A stretch of DNA of 64,000 nt from NCBI RefSeq assembly GCF_017873395.1, contig NZ_JAGGKC010000016.1, forward strand, positions 1-64,000, given 5' to 3'. This document shows, piece after piece, positions 1-7,538 of the stretch (the stretch's first letter is position 1; each line of letters begins with the position of its first letter). The position numbers were made by a program, and so were the translations under genes. The notes under the pieces were generated by a model that was not told the origin of the DNA, ran no database searches, and saw only the letters and a program-made list of their open reading frames with translations. Source of the DNA: Youngiibacter multivorans. GTDB lineage: Bacteria; Bacillota; Clostridia; Clostridiales; Clostridiaceae.

Positions 1-170
1 AACTGTCTAAAAAACCATGTACATCAAAGAAATCCCAGATTCCTAAATTAGTGGAATTCTATTTGGCAAAGTGGAAGTTGCTTTTTCAATTAACCCATTT
101 TCAACATGGGGGCTAATTTGAAAATGAAACTGCAGCAGCAAATTCCAGGAAGCAGATGAGAAATTTAGAA

Positions 171-197
171 GGGAAGGTCAAAAGATCTGACCTTCCC
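171..197 (-). terminator. Terminator of the pyrophosphatase gene
   Basis: A perfect 10-bp stem (gggaaggtca / tgaccttccc) with a short loop lies just past the stop of the minus-strand pyrophosphatase gene. On the minus strand it is followed by a T-rich stretch. This fits a Rho-independent terminator. The bases from 1 to 170 contain no gene I can support. Confidence 0.75.
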
Positions 198-203
198 TGA
201 AGT

Positions 204-1841
204 CTATCTGTTTATAGCTGCTGTAAGAGGAGGTATTACCTGCTTCTTCCTGGACAGTATGCCAGGGATATACACTGAGTTATTGACCAGCTCAACGTTG
301 AAGGCCTTGTTAATAAGCTCCTTGTGCTTTCCGACTGCTATTATCTCAGAGCCTTCCTTGTATATGTCTGTAAGTATCAGGGCAACCATAGTGAAGTCTC
401 CGGTCCTTGCCTTAAGGTCCATTGCTTCAATGAGTGGCTCCTTCAGGTCCATTATGGAGTCTGCATCCATCGAGTATACCTGAGCCACTCCGACCTTCTC
501 GTCATCATAGGAGAAGACCTTGAAGTCCTGGTTCAGAATCTCGTCCGGGCTTCTCCCGGCGAGGGATGTACCGTACTTGAACATTTCAAGAGCAAAGCTG
601 TTGACATCGATGTCTGCCAGCATCGCAAGCCTTTCCAGTGTCATCCTGTCCACGTTGGTGGCAGTGGGGGACCTGAATAGGAGAGTATCGGATATTATGG
701 CTGCACAGAGTATTCCTGCTATCTTTTTAGACGGCCGTATGCCGTTCTCAAAGAAAATATTCGCTACTATTGTTGATGTGCTTCCTACAGGCTCATTCCT
801 GAAATATATGGGAGTCCCTGTTGCTACATCCGCTACCCTGTGGTGGTCAATGATCTCAAGGATTTCAGCATCCTCAAGCCCATCGACGGACTGTCCGCGC
901 TCATTATGGTCGACAAGGATGACCTTTTTCTTCTTTGCAGAGATGAGGTGATACCTGGATACTGTTCCTGCAACCTTGCCCTCTACACTGACAACTGGGT
1001 AGCTCCTGTACCTTGTCTCTGCCATCACGCCTCTTATGTCTTCAATGTAATCCTCCGAGGAGAAGTATATGAGCTTGTCGCTTCCCATGACATGCCTTAC
1101 CGGGACTGCCTGCGTTATAAGCCTTGCAGTTGTAAAGGTATCATACGGAGTGCTGAGTATGGTCACTTTGTTTTCCCTGGCCTTCTCCAGAAGTTCAGGA
1201 CTCATGGTGTTGCTTGTCGTCACAATGATGAGGGCAACCTTCTTGTCGATGCAGAGCTCCTGAGAATCAACCCTGTCTCCGCAAATTGCAATGTCTCCCT
1301 CCTCCAGCATCTTTGAAGCGGTATCATTGGAGCCGGATAAGACAAGTATCTTGCCTGAAAATGTCTTTCTCGACTTCTCAATGCTTACTGGCTTTGCAGT
1401 AAGAGTATCTATAATATTTTCGAGCGTCACGTTGGCTTTGCCAAGTATGGTGTTGTCCCAGACATCCATGTAGCTTTCGGTTACATTCGTAACTGAGACC
1501 ACTCCCATGAGAAGCTCGTTGTCATCTATGACAGGAAGGCTCTTCACATTCTGCTTGCGCATCAGGTTCCATGCCATCTTCAATGTGATGTCAGGGCTGA
1601 CAGGTGTTATCTTGTCAATATCCATGTCCTTCACCTGGAGCTTTACCGTCTCAATCAGCATTGGAGGCTCGACCTCAAAATGGCTAAGTATGAAGCTCGT
1701 CTCCCTGTTGATCTCGCCAAGCCTTACAGGAATAGCATCTACAGTTCCCGTTTTGTTTTTGAATTCAGCATAGGCCAGTGCTGCACATATGGAGTCGGAA
1801 TCGGGATTTTTGTGACCTGTCACAAAAACAGTGTCCTTCAA
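204..1841 (-). CDS. ppaC: Manganese-dependent inorganic pyrophosphatase with CBS and DRTGG domains
   Basis: This cytoplasmic enzyme hydrolyses pyrophosphate to two phosphates and so pulls biosynthetic reactions forward. The DHH-family metal motifs are visible: H10 with NPDSDS at 12-17 near the start and a DHH motif around residue 330, followed by a DHHA2 domain to the end. Between the two halves of the DHH domain sit a CBS domain (about 70-130), a DRTGG domain (about 150-235) and a second CBS domain (about 245-300). This is the layout of the nucleotide-regulated CBS-PPases, in which AMP or ADP inhibits and ATP or diadenosine polyphosphates activate. The start is a TTG eight bases behind AGGAGG; the nearby ATG is out of frame and stops at once. 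The length of 545 residues is normal for the CBS form. Confidence 0.93.
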   Translation of the reverse strand: MKDTVFVTGHKNPDSDSICAALAYAEFKNKTGTVDAIPVRLGEINRETSFILSHFEVEPPMLIETVKLQVKDMDIDKITPVSPDITLKMAWNLMRKQNVKSLPVIDDNELLMGVVSVTNVTESYMDVWDNTILGKANVTLENIIDTLTAKPVSIEKSRKTFSGKILVLSGSNDTASKMLEEGDIAICGDRVDSQELCIDKKVALIIVTTSNTMSPELLEKARENKVTILSTPYDTFTTARLITQAVPVRHVMGSDKLIYFSSEDYIEDIRGVMAETRYRSYPVVSVEGKVAGTVSRYHLISAKKKKVILVDHNERGQSVDGLEDAEILEIIDHHRVADVATGTPIYFRNEPVGSTSTIVANIFFENGIRPSKKIAGILCAAIISDTLLFRSPTATNVDRMTLERLAMLADIDVNSFALEMFKYGTSLAGRSPDEILNQDFKVFSYDDEKVGVAQVYSMDADSIMDLKEPLIEAMDLKARTGDFTMVALILTDIYKEGSEIIAVGKHKELINKAFNVELVNNSVYIPGILSRKKQVIPPLTAAINR

Positions 1842-1891
1842 TTCATTGACCTCCTTTTATAACAAATAAAATATCAGATACTGTAAAAAAT

Positions 1892-1920
1892 AAGCCTGCA
1901 ATACAATCACAGGCTTTTTT
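1892..1920 (-). terminator. Terminator between the small minus-strand gene and ppaC
   Basis: The arms agcctg and caggct form a hairpin with T-rich sequence on both sides, so it can work on both strands. It sits directly behind the stop codon of the minus-strand gene that ends at 1926, which suggests that this gene and ppaC are separate transcripts. Confidence 0.6.
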
Positions 1921-1925
1921 TGACG

Positions 1926-2333
1926 TTATTTCCTCTTCATCTGGATTTGCCTCTTTGGAAGAGGTGTATCCGTCTTGAAGAGATCCTTCTTTGTGGTGAT
2001 GTTTCTGATGTTCTTGATATCGAACATATCAGAGCCTGTCTTGCCTTTTTCACCCTTCAGACCCTGGAGAAGCACTATGTTTCCCTGGCCGATAGTCATG
2101 AATTCTGGCTTCTTGAACCATTTTGACGCCTTGTACACTGCCCTGAGCACGTTTTTCTGGCCTTCAGGCTTGATTATTACAGTTGCAACCAGCTTGTTGA
2201 TAAGCCCGAAGAGTATCTTCTTCTCCTCGACCTTAATTGACAATACGGTACCGTAAGCCTGCGCCATCCTGTCACCGTATTTCTTCAAGTAGCTGTCTGC
2301 ATAGTATTTCTGCAGTTTGTCTTTGAACCCCAT
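1926..2333 (-). CDS. Small basic protein of unknown function
   Basis: The 135-residue product is rich in lysine and has no signal peptide or membrane segment. I do not recognise the family. The middle (about residues 25-90) looks like a compact beta-rich region, and the last 35 residues are strongly basic and end in QIQMKRK. The start is the ATG at 2333, preceded by AAGGAG; an in-frame ATG further upstream lacks a ribosome binding site and would add a hydrophobic stretch that is probably not translated. It is a single-gene unit with a hairpin behind it. Confidence 0.6.
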   Translation of the reverse strand: MGFKDKLQKYYADSYLKKYGDRMAQAYGTVLSIKVEEKKILFGLINKLVATVIIKPEGQKNVLRAVYKASKWFKKPEFMTIGQGNIVLLQGLKGEKGKTGSDMFDIKNIRNITTKKDLFKTDTPLPKRQIQMKRK

Positions 2334-2489
2334 TATAAAACTCCTTTGATTGTATGATTGCTGATGATAATTATAGCATAACCTCCAAGAAAAAAGTACA
2401 AAAAATACTACGATATCCTGAAGCATCGGGTCCAAGTGAAGCTTGTTATGTTAAAATGGGAATGAATAAAGAAACCGGGAGGATGAAAA

Positions 2490-3161
2490 ATGGATAATAA
2501 GATGATAGCTGGTATGATAGACCATACTCTTCTAAAGCCGGATGCGACTGATGCCCAGCTTAGAAAGCTTTGCGAGGAGGCTGCAAAATATTCATTCTGG
2601 AGCGTCTGCATCAATCCCTGCAACATCGAGAAGGCTAAGGCGATGCTTGAGGGAACTGATGTCAAGGTCTGTACTGTTGTCGGATTCCCACTTGGCCAGA
2701 TGACAACTGAGGCAAAGTCCTTCGAGACCAAGGAAGCGGTTTTCAGAGGTGCCGATGAGATAGACATGGTAATCAATGTAGGCAGGCTCAAGGACAAGGA
2801 CTACGATTATGTCAAGGAGGACATCGAAGCTGTAGTACTTGCGGCAGGAGACAAGCTTACGAAGGTCATAATAGAGACCTGCCTTCTGACTGACGACGAG
2901 AAGGTAACTGCATGTGAGATAGCGAAAGCTGCAGGTGCAACCTTCGTCAAGACCTCAACCGGATTCTCGACAGGCGGGGCTACCAAAGCCGACATAGCTC
3001 TGATGAGGATGACGGTAGGCAAGGAAATGGGAGTTAAGGCTTCCGGTGGAGTCAGGACCTACGACGATGCCATAGCCATGATAGAAGCCGGAGCGACCAG
3101 ACTCGGGACATCAGGATCAGTTGCAATAGTCACCCATGGCGCATCTGATACTGACTATTGA
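2490..3161 (+). CDS. deoC: Deoxyribose-phosphate aldolase
   Basis: The enzyme splits 2-deoxyribose 5-phosphate into glyceraldehyde 3-phosphate and acetaldehyde, the last step in using deoxynucleosides as a carbon source. The class I aldolase residues are in place: D92 in EIDMVINVG, the Schiff-base lysine K154 in VKTSTGF and K183 in VKASGG. The length of 223 residues matches the bacterial short form. The ATG follows a GGGAGG site at good spacing. No other deo gene (deoA, deoB, deoD or a nucleoside transporter) is next to it, so it appears to stand alone. Confidence 0.96.
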   Translation: MDNKMIAGMIDHTLLKPDATDAQLRKLCEEAAKYSFWSVCINPCNIEKAKAMLEGTDVKVCTVVGFPLGQMTTEAKSFETKEAVFRGADEIDMVINVGRLKDKDYDYVKEDIEAVVLAAGDKLTKVIIETCLLTDDEKVTACEIAKAAGATFVKTSTGFSTGGATKADIALMRMTVGKEMGVKASGGVRTYDDAIAMIEAGATRLGTSGSVAIVTHGASDTDY

Positions 3162-3203
3162 AGTAAGCTTAATTAGCACATTCCATGGAAATGAGGTATT
3201 TGG

Positions 3204-3533
3204 ATGCACAGAGACATTATAGACTCCGAACTTCTCGGGAAAGTAATTGACATTCCTGACGAGCTCAAGGGAAAGGTTCTCGAAATATTCATAAGGGAGT
3301 ACGAGGACGACGACAAGGAAGTTGCAGAAATGGCTATAAAGATGCAGAAGAGGGCTAAGCGCGTAGCCTATCTCGGAAAGGAAAGTGAGGTCTTCTTCTT
3401 TACTCCGGACGAGCTGCCGGATGACAGGAGAAGAAAGCTTCTATCAAAAATGAAAGAGTACGGCTACCAGGTGGAGCATAAGGAAGGATCTCTAAAGAAT
3501 CAGATCATTACCCTTTCCTGGAAGAACGTATAG
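3204..3533 (+). CDS. Small charged protein of unknown function
   Basis: A 109-residue soluble protein rich in Glu, Asp, Lys and Arg. I do not recognise it. The first 35 residues (SELLGKVIDIPDELKG and following) could form beta strands and a helix; residues 40-60 are a likely charged helix with EVAEMAIKMQKRAKR. It lies 42 bases behind deoC without a visible terminator between them, so co-transcription with deoC is possible. The ATG start has only a weak purine-rich site upstream. Confidence 0.6.
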   Translation: MHRDIIDSELLGKVIDIPDELKGKVLEIFIREYEDDDKEVAEMAIKMQKRAKRVAYLGKESEVFFFTPDELPDDRRRKLLSKMKEYGYQVEHKEGSLKNQIITLSWKNV

Positions 3534-3579
3534 CTAAGTATTATCTTTACCCTAAATCAATATATCTGACAGCATGGAA

Positions 3580-3606
3580 GAGGCGGAGAATTAATTTCTC
3601 CGCCTC
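3580..3606. terminator. Hairpin between convergent genes
   Basis: An 11-bp perfect stem (gaggcggagaa / ttctccgcctc) lies between two convergent genes and overlaps the stop of the minus-strand gene. T-tracts on either side are short, so terminator strength is uncertain. Confidence 0.5.
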
Positions 3607-3875
3607 ATGTTGACTATTACATTCGTGATTACATTTCCAAATATCACGAATCCTATCATTATTACAGAAAGTATGTATGCGATGTCCCTGAAACCTTCCG
3701 GAGTTGTCGTCATAAGCTGGTATACGTAATAGATTATGACTGCAGCCCCAAGGAATGAAGGTATGTGCCTGATGTACACGTTTCTTGTAAACAGACTGAC
3801 TACTATGCTGTAGATGCCGCCTGCCAGGAAGAATGCACCTACTATCAGAATCAGCCTGATTGTGCTTGAATCCAT
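3591..3875 (-). CDS. Small three-helix membrane protein of unknown function
   Basis: The 94-residue product has three hydrophobic stretches at about 7-27, 37-55 and 65-88, separated by short charged loops (FTRNVYIRH and TTTPEGF), and ends in a basic tail MRRRN. This fits a small integral membrane protein. I recognise no family. It is a single-gene unit convergent with the preceding plus-strand gene. Confidence 0.6.
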   Translation of the reverse strand: MDSSTIRLILIVGAFFLAGGIYSIVVSLFTRNVYIRHIPSFLGAAVIIYYVYQLMTTTPEGFRDIAYILSVIMIGFVIFGNVITNVIVNMRRRN

Positions 3876-3978
3876 GCTATGCTCCTTTCGGACTCTTTAT
3901 GCAGTCCTTCGTTGTACTTAAGATTATATCATCAGAAGCCCTTCACTTAATTACAAATCCAAGACAGGTGGTGCTAAT

Positions 3979-4599
3979 ATGGCAGATTATCAGCTCAGTA
4001 AGGATTTTTTCGAAAGGGATGCCCATATCGTTGCAGGGGAGCTTCTCGGGAAGGTAATCGAGGTGAGGGATGGCACAAGCTTTTGTAGCGCTGTGATTAG
4101 TGAGACTGAAAGCTATTCCGGCTTCGAGGACAAGGCCTCCCACGCATTCGGCGGTAGAATCACTGAGAGGAACAGGGTAATGTATGGAGAGCCGGGGGTA
4201 ATATATGTTTATCTGGTTTATGGAATGCACGTGCTTCTGAACATAGTGACAGGAAACCAGGGGTTTCCTGCGGCTGTACTTATCCGGTCTGCATTACCAA
4301 GGAGCGGTACTTTTCTCATGTCAGAAAGAAGGTTCGGTAAAAGACCTGACCAGCTCACAGGCAGGGAGATGGCGTCTCTTGCCAGGGGTCCCGGCAACCT
4401 TACGAAGGCACTCGGGATAAATATGGAGGATTATGGAAGGCAGGTAAACGGGATTTACGGGCATAGGTCAATTTCGCTCTATGATATTGGATCATCTCCG
4501 GAGTATTATTCATCTCCACGCATCGGTGTAGATTATGCTGAAGAATGGGCAGCGGTACCGTGGCGGTTCTGCATGAAGGAAGGTTTTTCCAAGTTCTGA
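3979..4599 (+). CDS. Putative 3-methyladenine DNA glycosylase (AAG/MPG family)
   Basis: This family removes alkylated and deaminated purines such as 3-methyladenine and hypoxanthine from DNA and starts base-excision repair. Typical features are seen: the early segment DAHIVAGELLGKVIEV, the ETESYSG motif with the family's catalytic Glu, the aromatic-rich YVYLVYGMH segment that contributes base-flipping residues, and ARGPGNL in the C-terminal part. The length of 206 residues fits bacterial members. It has its own unit between a minus-strand gene and the GH4 gene. The ATG has only a modest ribosome binding site. Confidence 0.9.
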   Translation: MADYQLSKDFFERDAHIVAGELLGKVIEVRDGTSFCSAVISETESYSGFEDKASHAFGGRITERNRVMYGEPGVIYVYLVYGMHVLLNIVTGNQGFPAAVLIRSALPRSGTFLMSERRFGKRPDQLTGREMASLARGPGNLTKALGINMEDYGRQVNGIYGHRSISLYDIGSSPEYYSSPRIGVDYAEEWAAVPWRFCMKEGFSKF

Positions 4600-4681
4600 A
4601 AACCTTTGGCAACTTTTGAAAGGCACTCAGCCATCTTCTGCGGTATCATCATCTTGTAACTAAAAGCGCATGGAGGTAATT

Positions 4682-6001
4682 ATGAAAAAAGGTTTGAAGA
4701 TTGTAACAATCGGTGGAGGATCCAGCTACACACCGGAGCTCGTGGAAGGCTTCATAAAGAGACATTCAGAGCTTCCGGTATCAGAACTCTGGCTGGTTGA
4801 CATCGAGGATGGCAGAGAAAAGCTCGAAATCGTAGGCAACCTTGCAAAGAGAATGGTGAAGAAGGCCGGTCTTGATATTGAGATCCATCTTACCCTTGAC
4901 AGAAGGGAAGCACTAAAGGATGCAGACTTCGTAACAACCCAGTTCAGAGTAGGACTTCTTGATGCAAGGATAAAGGATGAGAGGATTCCGCTTAAGCACG
5001 GCTACATGGGACAGGAGACAAACGGAGCAGGCGGACTTTTCAAGGGCCTGAGGACTATCCCCATAGTCGTCGGAATAACCAAGGACATGGCGGAGCTTTG
5101 TCCGGATGCATGGCTCATCAACTTCACAAATCCTGCAGGTATGGTTACTGAAGCGCTTCTGAAATATGGATATACAAAAAAGGTCATCGGCCTCTGCAAC
5201 GTACCTATAGGCATGGAGAGAATGGCAGCTGAAATACTTGAAATGGACCCGTCAAGGATAAGGATGGATTTTGCCGGACTCAACCATATGGTCTTCGGCA
5301 AGGAGATATATGTTGACGGAAAGCCTTTCATGAAGGAATTCATCGAGAAGTACACTGACGCCAATGTTGTTACGACCATGAAGAACATCAAGGACTTCAA
5401 GTGGGAGCCAGATTTCATAAGAGGAATCGGAGTCATACCATGTCCTTACCACAGATACTACTTCAAGAAGAGGGAGATGCTTGAATCTGAACTCAAGGCA
5501 TATGCCGAGAACGGAACAAGGGCAGAGACAGTAAAGAAGCTTGAAGAGGAGCTGTTCGAGCTCTACAAGGATGAGACTCTTGACATAAAGCCGCCGCAGC
5601 TCCAGGAAAGAGGAGGCGCATACTACAGCGATGCAGCATGCAGGCTCATAAACTCAATATACAACGACACGATGGACATCCAGCCTGTAAACACCATGAA
5701 CAGGGGAGCACTTGCCGATATCGCCTACGACTCAGCAGTTGAAGTAAGCTGCATAATCACAAAGAACGGTCCTGTGCCACTTTCAATGGGACACCTTCCG
5801 ACCGCGGTAAGGGGACTCGTACAGCAGATCAAGGCTTTTGAGCAGACAGCAGCAGATGCGGCAATGACCGGTGACTACAACCTTGCTCTTGCCGCAATGA
5901 CAATGAATCCTCTGGTACAGGAGGATGTTGATGCCAAGGTTCTTCTTGATGAGATGCTTGAGGCTCACAAGGACCACCTTCCACAGTTTTTCGTAAAATA
6001 A
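4682..6001 (+). CDS. 6-phospho-beta-glucosidase, glycoside hydrolase family 4
   Basis: A cytoplasmic NAD- and metal-dependent hydrolase that cleaves phosphorylated disaccharides such as cellobiose 6-phosphate after uptake by a PTS. The N-terminus carries the NAD-binding glycine pattern GGGSSYTPELVEGF, and GLCNVPIGMERM (around residue 170) and GLNHM (around 200) supply metal and active-site residues of family GH4. The length of 439 residues is normal. The start is the ATG at 4682 behind GGAGG; the ATG at 4670 overlaps that site. There is no PTS or regulator gene beside it, so the transport partner must be elsewhere. Whether the true substrate is beta- or alpha-linked cannot be settled from the sequence alone, but the similarity is to the CelF/LicH type. 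Confidence 0.88.
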   Translation: MKKGLKIVTIGGGSSYTPELVEGFIKRHSELPVSELWLVDIEDGREKLEIVGNLAKRMVKKAGLDIEIHLTLDRREALKDADFVTTQFRVGLLDARIKDERIPLKHGYMGQETNGAGGLFKGLRTIPIVVGITKDMAELCPDAWLINFTNPAGMVTEALLKYGYTKKVIGLCNVPIGMERMAAEILEMDPSRIRMDFAGLNHMVFGKEIYVDGKPFMKEFIEKYTDANVVTTMKNIKDFKWEPDFIRGIGVIPCPYHRYYFKKREMLESELKAYAENGTRAETVKKLEEELFELYKDETLDIKPPQLQERGGAYYSDAACRLINSIYNDTMDIQPVNTMNRGALADIAYDSAVEVSCIITKNGPVPLSMGHLPTAVRGLVQQIKAFEQTAADAAMTGDYNLALAAMTMNPLVQEDVDAKVLLDEMLEAHKDHLPQFFVK

Positions 6002-6042
6002 CAACACGTAACGTGATATTAGAACCAAATGACAGCTTAGTC

Positions 6043-6075
6043 AGGGGCTTCGGGAACACCGGAGCCTCTTCACAT
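6043..6075 (+). terminator. Terminator of the GH4 gene
   Basis: An 11-bp stem with one G-T pair on each arm (aggggcttcgg / ccggagcctct) is followed by a T-run at 6074 and beyond. It closes the GH4 transcript. Confidence 0.75.
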
Positions 6076-6197
6076 TTTTAACATAGTTTTGAACATTGCT
6101 TGAACATTCATTTTATGCAATGTGATTGGCGCAAATGTGGATTATAATAGAAGTAACAAGGACAGCAAGATTAGGCGAAGCGGCGGGAGTGATTCAT

Positions 6198-6662
6198 ATG
6201 ACCGACAAGATAATGAAGGAAATGGAAGGGAGATGGTTTCTACAGTACTCAGGCTGCCCTATGTGGAAGGCCGGGAACATAGACACGATCTCCTTCAATT
6301 ATACTCTGGAGCACAGGGGCGAGGAGCTGGTGCTGAAGGATGTGGTGGAATACAGGAAAAACGGAAGGATGAGGATGAAATCCGGAATAGATATACCAGG
6401 TGATGATGGCAGGACATTCCAGTGGAGAGGAATCGGAGTCGGAAACAAGCTTTTCAGAGGGAAATCCAGGGTACTGATGAATGAGGACGGAATACTTGTC
6501 ATTTGGTTTGAGAGGACCCTCGGATCCCAGGAATCCATAGACGTGCTTACAAGGAAAAGGCATCTCACCAGCAAGGAGAGTGAATATATACTGGGTATCC
6601 TTGAAAAAAACAATGAATACTCAAGGTTTATAGGTAATATAGATGCTGTCAATATAGGATGA
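6198..6662 (+). CDS. Uncharacterised lipocalin-like protein
   Basis: The 154-residue product has the look of a small beta-barrel: a start MEGRWFLQ followed by alternating strands, with ISFNYTLE, FQWRGIGVG and GILVIWFER at strand-like positions. This resembles lipocalin-type domains but I cannot assign a ligand or function. The start is the ATG at 6198, eight bases behind GGGAG; TTG and ATG codons further upstream have no ribosome binding site. No signal peptide is present, so it should be cytoplasmic. It is a single-gene unit between a terminator and hpf. Confidence 0.6.
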   Translation: MTDKIMKEMEGRWFLQYSGCPMWKAGNIDTISFNYTLEHRGEELVLKDVVEYRKNGRMRMKSGIDIPGDDGRTFQWRGIGVGNKLFRGKSRVLMNEDGILVIWFERTLGSQESIDVLTRKRHLTSKESEYILGILEKNNEYSRFIGNIDAVNIG

Positions 6663-6786
6663 TGAAATTTTTCTCATAAATTGATTGAAAATTTTGTTAA
6701 TTCACCAGCCGTTAACCTTTAAAAAGGTTGGCTCTTGGGTTAAAATATAATTAACATAACTACTTACACTGCAAGGGGGCTATAAC

Positions 6787-7323
6787 ATGAAAGTATCTAT
6801 TTATGCTAAGAACATCGAACTAACTCAGGGTCTGAAGGAGGCTGTAGAGTCCAAGCTTGGAAAGCTGGACAAATACTTCAACCAGCCGGTTGAGGCAAGG
6901 GCATCGCTTAGCGTAATAAAACTGAATCATACCTTTGAGGTGACGATCCCCTTTGGGCACGTACTCTTAAGAGCAGAGGAATCCACTGATGACATGTACA
7001 AGTCAATCGATATGGCACAGGATATCCTCGAGAGGCAGATAAGAAGGTACAAGACAAGAATAGAAAGGAGACAAAGCGGAGAATCTGTAAGATTCAATGA
7101 GGCTGCCTTCAACGCAAGGTATGAAGATGAACTGAAGGAGCCAAGGATTGTAAAGACAAAGAAGATTTCCATAAAGCCTATGGACAAGGAGGAGGCAGTA
7201 CTTCAGATGGAGCTTCTCGGACATGACTTCTACGTTTTCGAGGATGAGAACGGAGACATGGGAGTAGTATACAAGAGAAAGGACGGAAACTACGGCCTGA
7301 TCGAGAAGGAACTTGAGTCCTGA
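6787..7323 (+). CDS. hpf: Ribosome hibernation promoting factor, long form
   Basis: This protein binds the 30S subunit at the tRNA and mRNA channel and dimerises 70S ribosomes into inactive 100S particles in stationary phase or stress. Residues 1-100 form the S30AE (sigma-54 modulation) domain beginning MKVSIYAKNIELT; after a linker, residues about 120-175 form the C-terminal dimerisation domain of the long form found in Firmicutes, with MELLGHDFYVFEDE. The length of 178 residues is typical. It precedes secA and prfB, a gene order common in Firmicutes, but a terminator and a separate promoter lie between hpf and secA. Confidence 0.96.
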   Translation: MKVSIYAKNIELTQGLKEAVESKLGKLDKYFNQPVEARASLSVIKLNHTFEVTIPFGHVLLRAEESTDDMYKSIDMAQDILERQIRRYKTRIERRQSGESVRFNEAAFNARYEDELKEPRIVKTKKISIKPMDKEEAVLQMELLGHDFYVFEDENGDMGVVYKRKDGNYGLIEKELES

Positions 7324-7344
7324 AGTCAAAATGAATGAAAATAC

Positions 7345-7370
7345 AGGGAGCCTTATGGCTCCCTTTTCGA
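7345..7370 (+). terminator. Terminator of hpf
   Basis: The arms agggagcc and ggctccct around a TTAT loop are followed by TTTTCGATTT, a typical Rho-independent terminator directly behind hpf. Confidence 0.85.
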
Positions 7371-7433
7371 TTTAAAGGAAATTTTAATTAATTTTTGGCA
7401 TCATATCACTTGGGGGTCCAGTTGTCACTCAGG

Positions 7434-7463
7434 TTGATATGGGCCGAGAATAGATGGTATAAT
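7434..7463 (+). promoter_or_regulatory. Promoter of secA
   Basis: TTGATA and TATAAT are separated by 18 bases and lie about 75 bases before the secA start. The match to the housekeeping sigma consensus is good. Confidence 0.65.
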
Positions 7464-7538
7464 GTTATTTGTGCCGATATGCACATTTTTCGTAAGTGCA
7501 GGGAAATCCCCTGCAATAATTTGGATGGGGTTGAAAAG

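Noticed and set aside
3225..4070. Similar stretch ELLGKVI in the small protein at 3204 and in the glycosylase at 3979
   Set aside because: The match covers about seven residues and the proteins are otherwise unlike; I take it as chance.
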